The translations under genes were made by a program, and so were the position numbers. The notes under the pieces were generated by a model, which saw only the letters and a list, made by a program, of their open reading frames with translations, had not been told where the DNA came from and ran no database searches. DNA of 64,000 nucleotides from Azolla caroliniana (lineage: Eukaryota > Polypodiophyta): positions 7,688,001 to 7,752,000 of the forward strand of contig JBHGNT010000018.1 of the NCBI GenBank assembly GCA_043228905.1. Reading direction: 5' to 3'. How positions within the stretch are numbered: position 1 is the first letter of the stretch; every line of letters begins with the position of its first letter. Below, in pieces: positions 20,305-30,460 of the stretch.

Positions 20305-20934
20305 TTATCGCCGCTTATCAAAACGGCTGCAAGCCTTCTTCACTGCCGCCCAATCCGCTACCAAACCATTTGGTTGTGTTTCATCCTCAAAGAAACTACC
20401 CAATTCTCGCCGATCTTTCGCATCCATTGCCTTTAGGAATAGCAAAACTTTATCTCCGTCGAGAACTCGTTGCTCGACACTCGGAAGTCGGTTGTACTTC
20501 TGGTTGAATTCGGCATAAATTCCCGATGCACATAGATTCTTCCCTTTCTTCTCGATCCAATTCATTAACGTATGCCGAGTCATCCGCGATGCATCTTTAA
20601 GCATGTATTCAGTGAGAAGAGCCCTTTCGAACTCCGCCCAAGTTGCATGCTCGTTTTGGATCTCCATCACGCGCTCACAGATACCGGGTTCTACCACACG
20701 CTTAAAGCTTGAAATTTGTTTTGGATCATGGACATCTCTTTGTTGCATCTCATTCCGGTAGGTAGCAAGGAAATTTGTGATGTTCTTCCCACCGAATCTT
20801 CCAACTGTCTCCACAGTTCGGTCAACAACTTTGTCGACTAAAGCCTCCCGATCTCTCTCTTTCAGCATGAATTCGACGACGGACACCATGCCTTTCGTCA
20901 ATTCTTCTCCTTGAGTTCCACATGTCGAAGCCAT
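20305..20934 (-). CDS. Gypsy A gag N-terminal half (capsid-like)
   Basis: Starts at MASTCGTQGEELTK, the first ATG downstream of the primer site (the frame stays open upstream into the LTR, but that part is untranslated leader). Capsid-like helices: VGRFGGKNITNFLATYRNEM, ISSFKRVVEPGICERVMEIQ, ATWAEFERALLTEYMLKDAS, MTRHTLMNWIEKKG, GDKVLLFLKAMDAKDRRELG. It closes at a single TAA after FDKRR; gag continues in frame behind it, so this is either a lesion or a readthrough stop. Confidence 0.8.
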   Translation of the reverse strand: MASTCGTQGEELTKGMVSVVEFMLKERDREALVDKVVDRTVETVGRFGGKNITNFLATYRNEMQQRDVHDPKQISSFKRVVEPGICERVMEIQNEHATWAEFERALLTEYMLKDASRMTRHTLMNWIEKKGKNLCASGIYAEFNQKYNRLPSVEQRVLDGDKVLLFLKAMDAKDRRELGSFFEDETQPNGLVADWAAVKKACSRFDKRR

Positions 20935-20965
20935 CTTCGTACTTGATTTCCTCCTACTGCCTCGT

Positions 20966-20983
20966 TTCACGTCGGGTTCACCA
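20966..20983 (-). other. Primer-binding site of A (tRNA not identified)
   Basis: On minus TGGTGAACCCGACGTGAA, seven bases after the LTR. The same 18 bases serve element D. It starts with TGG as needed to pair with a tRNA CCA end, but I cannot name the tRNA. Confidence 0.6.
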
Positions 20984-21679
20984 AAGATGTCGCGTAAAAT
21001 GCGACGGGGATACGTGAACGTTGAGGCAAGACCCCGGGGCCTTTGTCTAGAGGATATCAAATTCGTGTATTTATATACTAAGAATTAACCGAAATGAGAA
21101 AGATTAACAAATTTCATTAATAAAAGGGAAAGAAAGATTACAATCAATCCCAAGATTGGGATTACAAAAGTTTTATCTTATGGAGATGATTAGAATAATA
21201 GATTAGAGGAAATAAGACATTATGATTCTTGAGTGATATGGCTTTGACAAGGAATTTTGGATTTTGAGAGATTGCTTCCGTATGGAGATTATGGTTTACT
21301 TGAGAGATAGCTTCCGTAGGGAAGATTAGGGTTATTGGCTTCGATAATTTAAGAGAGCTCTCCCAAACGAAAAGAAAAAAAATTTGATAATATGGAGAGT
21401 GAGCTCCAGTGTAGGAAAAAAAAATGGAATAAATACGGAGTTCTCTCTTTATCATAGCCTTTTCAATTTTTGTTGCATGGCCTCTACTTTTAGTTGCCTA
21501 GCTTTTTCTTTTGGTTGCATGTGACTGTCCACATGACCTTTACTTTTTCCATGCACTCCCTTCTTTAGTTGCTTGCGTCCACATGGCCTTTACTTTAGTT
21601 CTCTTCACTTTACTTTAGTTTGTTGCATGATCCAATATTTCATCCGTCCGCGTCCAACATCGTCCGGTAGCCGGTTCCA

Positions 21680-22212
21680 TTTTGCTTGCCGGTCGGTTCC
21701 GGTACCGATTTGCTTGCCGGCCGGTTCCGGTTCTGGTTTTGCTTGCCGGCCGGTTCCGGTTTGCTTGCCGGTTCCGGTTCCGGTTTTGCTTGCCAGCCGG
21801 TTCTAGTTTTGCTTACCGGTCGGTTTCCGGTTTGCTTGCCGGTTCCGGTTCCGGTTCCGGTTTGCTTGCTGGTTCCGGTTCCGGTTTTGCTTGCCGACCA
21901 GTTCCGGTTTTGCTTACCGGCCAGTTTCCAGTTTTGCTTGCCGGCCGGTTTCCGGTTTGCATACCCGTTCCGGTTCCGGTTTGCTTGTCGGCCGGTTCCG
22001 ATTTTGCTTACCGGCCGGTTTCCGGATTGCTTACCAGCCAGTTTGCATACCCGTTCCAGTTCCGGTTTTGCATACCGGCCCGTTTCCGGATTGCATACTG
22101 GCCCGTTTCCAGATTGCATATCGGCCTATTTCCGGATTTGCTTACTAGCCCATTTCCGGATTTGCTTACTGGCCCGTTTCCGGATTTGCTTACCGGCCGG
22201 TTTCCGGTTTTA
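21680..22212. repeat. GC-rich CCGGTTCCGG minisatellite in the LTR of A
   Basis: About 25 irregular repeats of TTTGCTTGCCGGCCGGTTCCGG-like units, 15-30 bp each, with many CCGG sites. It keeps frames open on both strands, giving long spurious peptides. Only two to three units remain in the 3' LTR. Confidence 0.85.
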
Positions 22213-22293
22213 GGGAATTTGGCCAGCATCATCCATTAAGACAAAGTGGCCAAAGTGCTCTTAGCACAAATAAAAAATTAGGGAGCTCAAGGT

Positions 22294-22303
22294 GTTTATA
22301 TAG
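22294..22303 (-). promoter_or_regulatory. TATA box of A 5' LTR
   Basis: CTATATAAAC on minus, about 220 bp inside the LTR from the U3 end. This segment is absent from the 3' LTR. Confidence 0.55.
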
Positions 22304-22523
22304 CTAGGGCCTTAACTTTCCTATCTATGTGGGATAGTTCTAATTTCTCTATCTAATCAAACTTCATTTTCTCATAACTTGATATGTATTTCTCCATTTT
22401 GTATATAGTAAAATACATTTTGAAGCTCTTGAGTATATCCATATTTCTATAGTAAGCTAATAATCTAATCTATAATAATTATTTCATTATTTTTTTACAT
22501 AGTGTGTGAAGATTCACACGACA

Positions 22524-23170
22524 GCGTAGAGACCATATTCTCGAAGTCGACGCAGTACCTGACGAACATGTTCATCATGCTCCTCTTGGGTCTTCGAGTA
22601 GATTAAAATATCATCTAGGTAAACTCTAAAATTTCTTTTACCTTCATGGGGTCCATAACAATACCATCTGATGATACAACATACCCCAAAAATTCCACTT
22701 GATTCTGGTTGAAACTACACTTTTCTAATTTTGTGTAGAGACCATATTCTCAGAGTCGACGTAGTACCTGACGAACATGTTCGTCATGCTCCTCTTGGGT
22801 CTTCGAGTAGAATTAAAATATCATCTAGGTAAACTATAGTGAAGATATCAAGAAACTCTCGAAAAATATCATTCGCCATATGTTGGAAAATAGCAGGTGC
22901 ATTCGTGAGACCGAATGGCATCATAGTATACTCAAAATGTCCATAGCGAGTGCGAAAAGTTGTCTTCCATTCATCCCCCAAGCGAATCCAAACTAGATTA
23001 TATGCTCCGCGAAGGTCCAACTTCGTGAAATATTTTGCACCACTGAGACGTTCCAAAAGATTCGGGATTAATGGTAGAGCATATCTATTCCGTATAGTCA
23101 CTTTGTTTATCTCTCGATAATCCACAAACAACCGAAGAGGATCACCACAATACAAGCAGAGGCAATGCGC
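22524..23170 (-). pseudogene. Gypsy B reverse transcriptase (proximal part)
   Basis: RT palm of a chromovirus-like gypsy element: [37 protein letters not shown] (catalytic Asp), [36 protein letters not shown] and IVYLDDILI (active YLDD). Followed by a tandemly repeated stretch, then the insertion of A. The N-terminal RT segment and protease are missing: the palm is joined in frame to the gag zinc knuckle. Confidence 0.85.
22526..22842. repeat. Tandem duplication of about 211 bp at the RT end of B
   Basis: GTAGAGACCATATTCTC begins at 22526 and again near 22737, with the following 100 bases nearly the same; the part up to CTAATTTTG also matches 16440-16530 on the far side of element A. So the B copy already had this RT segment duplicated before A inserted. 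Confidence 0.8.
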
Positions 23171-24082
23171 TCGACCTCGTTGCTTCTCAGCATCTGATAA
23201 CGGCCCACGACGTTCTGTTGACTCTATTTCCATCGTAGTTGGGCCATCCCTTGTAATGGGTCTAGAAACTTGTGGAGGCGTTGCAACTACGGAAGCATAA
23301 GTCTGCTCAAGTTGGTGGCGTAACATTTGTTGGCGCTCAGAACGATGCCCAAATAGGCAATTATCACATCACACGACTCGACTAATGGCTTCTGTAAGTG
23401 ACTTCGGATCTTCGGGGAAAGTAAGAAGAAGATCTTTGACATCATTTCGCAAACCTTGACGGAATTGATCCATTAAGGCCGCCTCATCCCAAGGGATATC
23501 GCATGCCAAGAGACGGAAATCGGCTGCATAAGCCGACACGGGATGATCTCCTTGTTGGGGCCTTCGAATCTTGTTTATTGTTGTCCTACTGTTGTCGGTG
23601 TCTCCGAAACTAGCTTGAAACTGTTTAACAAATGCCTCGAAATCCTCCAGCAATGGTGATTTCTTCTCGAGAAGTGGTGCGAACCATGCTACCGTCGTAC
23701 CGCATAGCAAAGTTCCCACTAATCCCACGCGAGCAGCATCACTTGGATACCGACTGGGATGTAGCTGAATAACTAGAAGAACTTGATTAAAAAAGGCTCA
23801 AAATAAAGACCTCGTACCATCAAACTTGGCGGGGAGGCTGATCTTTGGCTCTCTTGGGGAGTTCTGAACCCCCGACGATTGTTCTCGTAATGATAATATA
23901 GTCGCCTCGAGTTGATGAACCCGTTGTGATAACTCTTTATATTGTTGAGCTTTCTCGGTGCTCAATTGTTGTAGGTCTCCAAGTAGCCTTTGATTCTCAT
24001 GCTCTAATGCCACAAATTTATTTGTGAGCATGTCGAGCTCAGAAAGAACACGCATGTATTCTTGTTTGCTCACAGACTCCAT
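23171..24082 (-). pseudogene. Gypsy B gag, fused to RT
   Basis: Starts MESVSKQEYMRVLSELDMLT, with a leucine-rich coiled coil over residues 10-75 (LEHENQRLLGDLQQLSTEKA onward), then PKISLPAKFDGTR. After a break: the retrotransposon-gag domain (VAWFAPLLEKKS; FEAFVKQFQASFGDTD; VSAYAADFRLLACDIPWDEA; LMDQFRQGLRNDVKDLLLTF). In the next frame the nucleocapsid begins a zinc knuckle (CLYCGD) that runs straight into RT (PLRLFVDYR). The rest of the knuckle, the protease and the start of RT are deleted. Confidence 0.8.
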
Positions 24083-24329
24083 AGCTTACGAGGGGAGATG
24101 AGAAGGAAGAAGAGAACTTGTTAGGGTTTGTAGAAGACGAAGAAATGAAAGGAAAAAATTGTTTCAAATTGTCAAGATAGACAGAGAGAGAAAGAGAGAT
24201 AGAGAGATAATTGAAAGAGAATTATTATATTGAAGAGTAAAATGGATTACAAAGAGTAGGCTACAAAATGGCGTTGAACCAATTTAGGTTTGGGATGAGT
24301 GGTAGATCCCTATTTATAAGTAATAGAGA

Positions 24330-24464
24330 ACACTCTAGAATATTCTAGGTTATCTTAGAATGTAGAGTAATCTAGAAGATCTCTAGAGTATTCTTGACTA
24401 GTGATATAGAACACTCTAGAATATTCTAGGTTATTCTAGAATGTAGAGTAATATAGAATATTCC
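24330..24464. promoter_or_regulatory. Cluster of GAA/TTC heat-shock-like elements
   Basis: AGAATATTCTAGG occurs twice (24337 and about 24419), with further TTCTAGAA and TCTAGAAG units; the block is partly duplicated with a period of about 82 bp. GAAnnTTC is the core of the heat-shock factor site. It lies upstream of the minus-strand TATA box of B. Confidence 0.45.
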
Positions 24465-24512
24465 TATAATATTAGATTTCATATTCTAAAAACTATACAT
24501 ATAAGAATATTA

Positions 24513-24575
24513 ATACAATGGTTAAGGATTTGACATGTGTACAACAAGGTCGTGGGTTCAGATCCTTTCGAGTCA
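24513..24575 (+). repeat. tRNA-like sequence (SINE head or tRNA relic)
   Basis: ACAATGGTTAAGGATTTGAC resembles an A box and GTGGGTTCAGATCC a B box, about 35 bp apart. No cloverleaf can be drawn convincingly. Confidence 0.4.
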
Positions 24576-24657
24576 TAATGCGAATGTCATAATCCTTTCA
24601 ATGCATGATGTGAGTGTTATCATGACAGTTTTCCACCGGTTCTATCGATTTGTTCTC

Positions 24658-25139
24658 TCAATCGATTGTGTTGAACGAGTGATGGGCTTCTACTGACTCG
24701 TCAATGGTGAGTCCCATCGATTTTCGCCGAATATCCTCAGTGAGGATTTGGTCGATTGTTTCATCTAGATTCAGCCTAGGGCTGCTATTGGCGAATGTCA
24801 TACATAAGACTTCCCAAACCGGCAAGCTCGATGGGAGGGCAAGGGCGTTAACTTTTTCTTCGAAGTTAATCCCTTGGGAGTAAAGTTCAGAAAACACCCG
24901 ACTGAGGTGTTGATGTGAGAGGTTGTTGGGTTTAACTCTCTCATCTTCATATTCACTAGTTGTCGAATCAATATGAGATTCGACGAGGAGGACTTCTTTT
25001 TGTACAGTGCTTGCAACTTCTCCCATAATGAGAAAGTTGTCGTCTCCTTGGCCATGCTGAAGTAGACATCTTTGGCCAGATGCATTTGGATGGTGAAGCG
25101 CGCGATTTCGTCGATGGATCTCCACTCTTCGTTTTTCAT
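24658..25139 (-). pseudogene. Copia L gag remnant
   Basis: Minus-strand gag of a Ty1/copia element in two overlapping frames: WRSIDEIARFTIQMHLAKDV, TTTFSLWEKLQALYKKKSSS, LILIRQLVNMKM, then after a frameshift LSHQHLSRVFSELYSQGINF and LALPSSLPVWEVLCMTFANS. Typical of UBN2-like copia gag. Pol is absent. Its leader and primer site lie to the right. Confidence 0.75.
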
Positions 25140-25360
25140 CGAAGCGGATTTTTCGCTATGTCAAATGGCTTTGACTTGTCTTCTGATGATCAGCACACCC
25201 TGATCATCTCCTTCCATGAGGCAAAATTTTTGCCATCGAATTTTCGGATTTCAACTTCTATTTCGGATGTTGAAACCATATTTCGGAGGTGAGATTTTTA
25301 CTAACCTTGTCTTCTTCTTTCAACTTTCTCTGTTGTTTTGTTGCTGTTGAACAACAAGTC

Positions 25361-25372
25361 GCTCTAATACCA
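25361..25372 (-). other. Primer-binding site of copia L
   Basis: TGGTATTAGAGC on minus, one base off the standard initiator-Met site, two bases from an LTR end (TCCAACA). Confidence 0.7.
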
Positions 25373-25374
25373 CT

Positions 25375-25524
25375 TGTTGGAAAGAATGCGCGGAAGTAAG
25401 TGAGGACCTGTCGGATATGTGCACAGCAAACAACACAAAGAGTATGATAGAAGAAATGATGGAAACGTCGACGCAGTTGTTTAGGGTTTAGGGTTTAGAG
25501 TATTCTATAGTTGTTCGATGTAGA
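25375..25524 (-). mobile_element. Partial 5' LTR of copia L
   Basis: Begins (plus) TGTTGGAAAGAATGCGCGG next to the primer site. Its far end is lost where the leader of K starts. It contains the short TTTAGGG run. Confidence 0.5.
25480..25498 (+). repeat. Telomere-like TTTAGGG run (2.7 units)
   Basis: TTTAGGGTTTAGGGTTTAG, the plant-type telomere unit. Too short to be telomeric; such telo-boxes also occur in plant promoters and leaders. Confidence 0.7.
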
Positions 25525-26096
25525 TTTCTTCCTTCTTCTTCGAGCTATGTAGTCGCACTACGATAGCAATGAGTCGATTCTTCTTGAACGTCGACACAGA
25601 GCTCAACACACGCGGATGGGCGAGATCAAACTACCAAACCGCTCTGATACCATGTAAAGAATCGATGGTGATTCTTGTGCAGCGGAATAGACTAGAGATA
25701 TGTGTTGTGAGTGTGTGTGTATGAGAGAGAGAGAGAGAAAGAAACACAAGATAGATAGATTTGAAACACAATAGAGAAGCTTTCGTGCCGTTGTATTGGT
25801 GGCGAATATCTTCCTTAGATTCTCTCATGCTTCCTTTGGCATCGTGGCTTCTCGAATGTAGCCGAGCATGTGGTCATGAACACATGTCGCCAAGCAATAC
25901 ATTACTCGACTCGCCACTTACTCTCATCTTGCATCGTCAGTATCTTTCGGGTCAGGGTGGTTTTCTTGTGATCCTTTGATGTAGCTCCAATAGCCTTGAT
26001 TGACGAGGTATTGATGCATCTTGTACTCCCAAGATGCAAAGTTGTTTCGGTCCAACTTCTCGCTAGGGAGAGCGCTCCCCATTTGACTATTCATGG
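25525..26096 (-). pseudogene. Copia K, inverted block: leader, primer site, LTR piece, gag start
   Basis: Reads on minus although the rest of K reads on plus. Order on plus: K leader, primer site TGGTATCAGAGC (25641-25652, minus), about 116 bp of the LTR end (25653-25768), then the first third of gag in minus orientation ending at its ATG (MNSQMGSALPSEKLDRNNFA; WEYKMHQYLVNQGYWSYIKG). Each piece matches element J. The order is not that of an intact element, so the block was rearranged as well as inverted. Confidence 0.7.
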
Positions 26097-28805
26097 TGGA
26101 ATGTTTGTAATGAGACATAGAACAAATTCTATGTCGTCCTCTACTTCGACTAATGCATCCAATCTTGAAGATGTATGGTTCGTCGACTCCGGTGCTTCGA
26201 ACCATATGACATCCCATCAAGAATGGTTCAAAAACCTTCAAGAGCCGGATCGACGCGGTTATGTTGAGACCGAAGAAGACACCACTTATCCAATTTGGCA
26301 TGTCGGCAATGTCCCATTCGGGAAAGAAGTTGAACAAACGTGCATAAAAAATGTTTTACATGTACCCACCATAACGAAGAATTTGGTCTCGGTCGGCCAA
26401 ATTGTGGAGCAAGGGATGCAAGTTTGATTCAACCAAGGAGGTTGCTCCATCGAGAAGGAAGGCCGACTAATTGCTTGTGGTCGAAGGGCAAGCTGAATGT
26501 TTTTCCCCGAAGCGAACAAGGTAAAATCAGCCATGTTTTGCAAAGGGCCTCAAACCCGACACCGACATAGAGCTATGGCATAAAAGAATCGACCATATCA
26601 ATCTCAACAAAGTCAAGGCGATGCAATCGAAAGGAGTCGTCATCGGGCTCCCGACCTTCAAAGAGAAAGAGATTGGAGTATGTGAAGCATGCCAATTCGG
26701 CAAGCAACATCGGCACCCGTTCCCGAAGGAGAGGAACGTGAGCAAAGGCCTATTGGACGTAGTCCACTCAGATGTGTGGGGACCGGCACAAATGGCTACA
26801 TTTGGAGGATGTTGAGCTACTATGTTACCTCCATCAATGACTTCTCTAGATACACATGGATCTTCCCCATGAGGATGAAGAGTGAAGTGTTTACACACTT
26901 CCAAAAATTCAAAAGCGAAGTCGAAAAGAAAACTGGGCGTCATGTACGATGGCTTCGGTCAGACGGAGGAAAGGAATACTTCTCTGATGCATTCACAACA
27001 TATCTTCGAAAAGAAGGAATTCGGCGAGAATTCACTTGCCGACACACACCGCAACAGAACGGTGTAGCTGAACGAAAGAAACAGCACATCCTCGAGGTAG
27101 GACGGCCCATGCTCAATGAGAAGCATATGCCTAAGTCATATTGGGCAGAAGCTGCAAATACCGCCGTCTACCTCATGAACCGGTGCAAAACATCCAGAGT
27201 GCATGAGGTCACCCTGCACGAGCAATACTATGGGAAGAAGCTGGATCTATCCCCTGTTATGATATTCGACTCCATTGCATACGTGCACATTCCCGATGAG
27301 AAGCGGCAGAAGCTTGACCCAAAATCAGAGAAGTGCATCCTCGTGGGGTACTCACTCGAGCCAAAGGGGTACAAGTGCTTCAACCCCTCTACTCGGAAGA
27401 CTCGTGTAAGTCGGGATGTCCTCTTTGACGAATCAACATCATGGTACAAACCCGAGCTGACTCCTCCTGAACCATCTATGAACGACCTCGACAACACAGA
27501 AGACGATGATCAACTAAGGTCAATACTCAAAGAGAGTTTGATCTCAACCAGATTGAGCAGACCACAAGAGCCTCCGAGCAACTAAAGCACATCTCGGCCA
27601 AGTCCAAAGATGGACAAAGGGAAGGCCAAAATGCCGAAATATGAAGACGATCACTTCGACGACAATGAATCGACTCATTCACTCGATAGTGAGTTCGATG
27701 GCTTTGATGTGCCTCATATGAGTTCACCCGGAGTTGAGAAAGCACTCACATCAGCAAATGAGAAACTTCGTCACTCCACTTGAGAGAAGAATCTGGTTAG
27801 CCGATTCGGCTACAACGAGTATATAGCATACCACTATGCCTTTATGATGAAGGTGGCAACAGTTCGAGAACCAGAGAGCTTTGTCGAAGCCACTAAAGAG
27901 GACTCCAGCCGGGATCAACCTTACTTCCTTAGCATCGAGGTAATTCGGACTCGAGCCGGGATTATGATCTCCCAACGGCACCACATTCTCAACTTGTTAT
28001 ACAAGTTCGGGATGACTGAGTGCAAGTCTGTGGCAACTCCTCTCGACTGAAACCTCAAACTAGATGCCAATTCTTGCACCACAGAGTGTGAGCCGACTTA
28101 GTATCGACAACTGATCGGTAGTCTTATCTACCTCACGATCACTCGACCAAACCTGAGCTATCTGGGCGGCCTTCTTAGCCAGTTCATGCAAACGCCACGA
28201 CATATCCATTTGGATTGTGCTAAGAGAGTGCTACAATATGTGAGCGGAACGATAGACTATGGCATTCTCTATAAGTCGGCCACGCCAATTCAACTCAAGG
28301 GGTACACAAATGCCGACTGGGCAAGCTACAAATCTGACCAATGATCAACCTATGGTTTCGTCTTCTCCCTCAGAAGTGGAACCATCTCCTAGAGTAGCCA
28401 GAAGCAACCAACTGTCACTCTTTCAAGCACAAAGGCCGAATACAGGGGCGCGGCGGTGGCTGCATGTGAAGTTGTATGACTTAAGAGGATATTGAAGGAT
28501 CTAGGCATTCCCATCAAAGATCCAATTCCCCTTTACTGCAACAACATGAGCAATATTTATCTGGCTCGGAACCCAGTGTTCCACGCACGCATGAAGCATA
28601 TCGACCTTCAACATATCGCTACGAATCTTTAGACAGCCAACATCTTCACCAAAGCCCTAGAAAACGACAAGCTTCAACATTTCCTGTCAGACCTTGGATT
28701 GACGGTCCCTAACTTACCAAGCTTGAGGGGCAATACAAGCGAAAACCGGATACTATCCGAACCAGATACGAGCCGAAGCGGACATCAACCAAAGTAGCCG
28801 ACCAA
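26097..28805 (+). pseudogene. Copia K pol: protease, integrase, RT deletion, RNase H
   Basis: Same family as J. Protease VWFVDSGASNHMTSHQEW (D-S-G). Integrase zinc domain (WHKRIDHINLNKVKAM; CEACQFGKQHRHPF), core (DFSRYTWIFPM; LRSDGGKEYFSD; PQQNGVAERKKQHI) and C-terminal SIAYVHIPDEKRQKLDPKSE. Then MKVATVREPESFVEATKED of the RT start is joined to YFLSIEVIRTRAGIMISQRH of the RT end, so the palm with YVDD is gone. RNase H follows with several stops; its LYCNNMSNIYLARNP has Asn where J has Asp. Ends before a polypurine tract. Confidence 0.8.
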
Positions 28806-28810
28806 AGTTG

Positions 28811-28824
28811 AGCTTGAGGGGGCG
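28811..28824 (+). other. Polypurine tract of K
   Basis: AGCTTGAGGGGGCG immediately before the LTR start TGTTGAG. The same tract is present in J on minus. Confidence 0.75.
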
Positions 28825-29211
28825 TGTTGAGAATCAAGCTCAACCTAGTCTAGTGTGTGACCACACTCTTGAGAGTGTGCACGTAAAGGTCAAAAGTCAC
28901 CACTCTTGTCTACATATTAACTATGTGTCATAAAATCATATTCTATGACACATAACTAATGAGTTTTCACATTCCCCATGACCCATGAGCTATGGTAATT
29001 AATAAAGAGAGAGAGTGACTATATAAAGCACTCTCCTCCTACTTTGTAATTAGTTTGTTTAATCACCTTTGTAATATACATCTTCTTGAGAATTCTCTTG
29101 TGTTTCAAATCTATCTATCTTGTGTTTCTCTCTCTCTCTCTCATACAGACACACTCACAACACATATTTCTAGTCTATTCCGCTGCACAAGAATCACCAT
29201 CGGTCTTTACA
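28825..29211 (+). mobile_element. 3' LTR of copia K
   Basis: TGTTGAGAATCAAGC ... GGTCTTTACA, 387 bp, with a CT/GA tract near 29130. Close to the LTRs of J in inverted orientation. A piece of the other LTR lies inverted at 25653. Confidence 0.85.
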
Positions 29212-30460
29212 CTATTGATTCTTAGGAAGGGGTCAAACCTTAACATATCCTATTAATGCTTAGGAAAGTGTCAAACATTCAACCACTGGGAAGGGGTGGA
29301 ATGCTAACCCTCTTGCTTAGGAAGCAAGTAACATATCTTATTGATTCTCAGAAAAGGGTCAAACCTTAACATATCCTATTGATTCTTAGGAAACGGTCAA
29401 ACCTTTGACCTTCTACTCAAAAAACGAACTTTCTATCCACTCAGCTATAAATGCCACTTAAAGCTCCTTTGAGTACTAATTATTACTCAACGGCATCGCC
29501 TATTGATTTTCACTAGGCAACATTGGGGATTCATCCCTTTGGTTTGGAAGCAATTAGCTATCGTATTGAGTCGCATTGGGAAGGGGTTAAACCGTCCATC
29601 TTCTAGTTAGGAAACAAACGCTCTATTCACTAGGCTACAACTACCACATGTTATTTTTCAAAAAGCTTGATGATTAGTTAATTACTATTTAATGGGATTG
29701 GGTATAACTGAACACTATTTCCTATCAATTTCCACTAGGAAAGGATTCAGCATTCAACCATTTGCTTAGGAAGCAAACGGTCTCATTTCATTAATTAACA
29801 TCTCCCATTGATTCACACAAGGGATCAAACTATCAACCTTTTTCTTTGGAAACAAAAACTCTCAATTCACTAATTATTAATCAATGATTGTAAATTGCCC
29901 AATTATGAGTAAATAGTATCTTCTATTGTTTCGCACTAGGAAGGAGTTGGACATTTAACCTTCTAGTTATGAAATAGAGGCTCTATCCACTGAGCTACAA
30001 GTTCTACAAATTGCTTTAAAAATATGGGTGAACCTTTTAGTCACAAAACATATGCTCTAATTCTAAATCACATGCTTTAACTAGTAAGTGGTACAACAAT
30101 GAGCACAATCTATTAGTTTTGGAAACATGAAACAAGTATAAGATAAACATAATGCACTCTTCCTATCGATTCACACTTGAGAAGTATATTTTTTTAAACT
30201 ATTTTTTATATAATATTATTAATTTCTATTGGACGATTTTTTATGTTACTATTCTTAGTTTCTATTGTAAATCAACAGGTGAACCTTTGAATTCATGAAT
30301 TATTAGTAAATGGTTATGAATTCGCAAACTATAAGTGAATAGCATCTCCAATTGTGATTCATAGTAGGAAAGTGAATGCACTAGAAAGGGTTTGAACCCT
30401 TGACCTTCTACTTAAAGTGCTCTATGCACTAATCTACAAATCCTACGTATTGCTTATTTA
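29212..30460 (-). repeat. Array of degenerate tRNA-like units
   Basis: At least six units read on minus. Each, on plus, has GGAAGGGGT-AAACC (inverted B box), CCTTCTA near the middle and CTCTATCCACTGAGCTACAA or decayed forms (inverted A box GTAGCTCAGTGGATAG). Clear copies end near 29455, 29645, 30002 and 30440; others near 29790 and 29870 are partial. CCTATTGATTCTTAGGAA links the units. No unit keeps a full cloverleaf. Best read as an amplified tRNA-derived repeat; no protein-coding content. Confidence 0.55.

Larger units (their letters stand above)
16531..22523 (-). mobile_element. Gypsy A: LTR element with pol deletion, nested in B
   Basis: Complete insertion reading on minus: 5' LTR (right), primer site, gag, protease, a fused RT/integrase remnant, polypurine tract, 3' LTR (left). 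Ends are TG...CA on minus (TGTCGTG ... TACGCA). The 4-bp flanks match (GCGT at 16527-16530 and at 22524-22527), a target duplication in element B. The two LTRs differ by only a few substitutions in shared parts, so insertion is recent. RT core, RNase H and integrase core are absent, so it cannot move by itself. Confidence 0.9.
20991..22523 (-). mobile_element. 5' LTR of gypsy A (full length)
   Basis: 1,533 bp. The first bases on minus contain the palindrome GTGTGAA-TC-TTCACAC. It carries the TATA box and a GC-rich repeat array. It is the likely promoter of the element, and this copy alone retains it. Confidence 0.9.
24083..24600 (-). mobile_element. Leader and probable 5' LTR of gypsy B
   Basis: Lies just upstream of B gag. 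On minus there is a TATA box (TTATAAATAGGG, near 24308-24319) with a cluster of heat-shock-like elements upstream of it, then a GA-rich leader. No second LTR of B survives, so the ends are not defined. Confidence 0.4.

Noticed and set aside
21640-22239. Frames of 160-185 codons rich in Leu-Pro-Ala or Gly-Asn-Arg
   Set aside because: Products of the CCGGTTCCGG array in the LTR of A, open on both strands for compositional reasons.
25480-25498. Telomere or interstitial telomere array
   Set aside because: Only 2.7 units; read as a telo-box-like motif.
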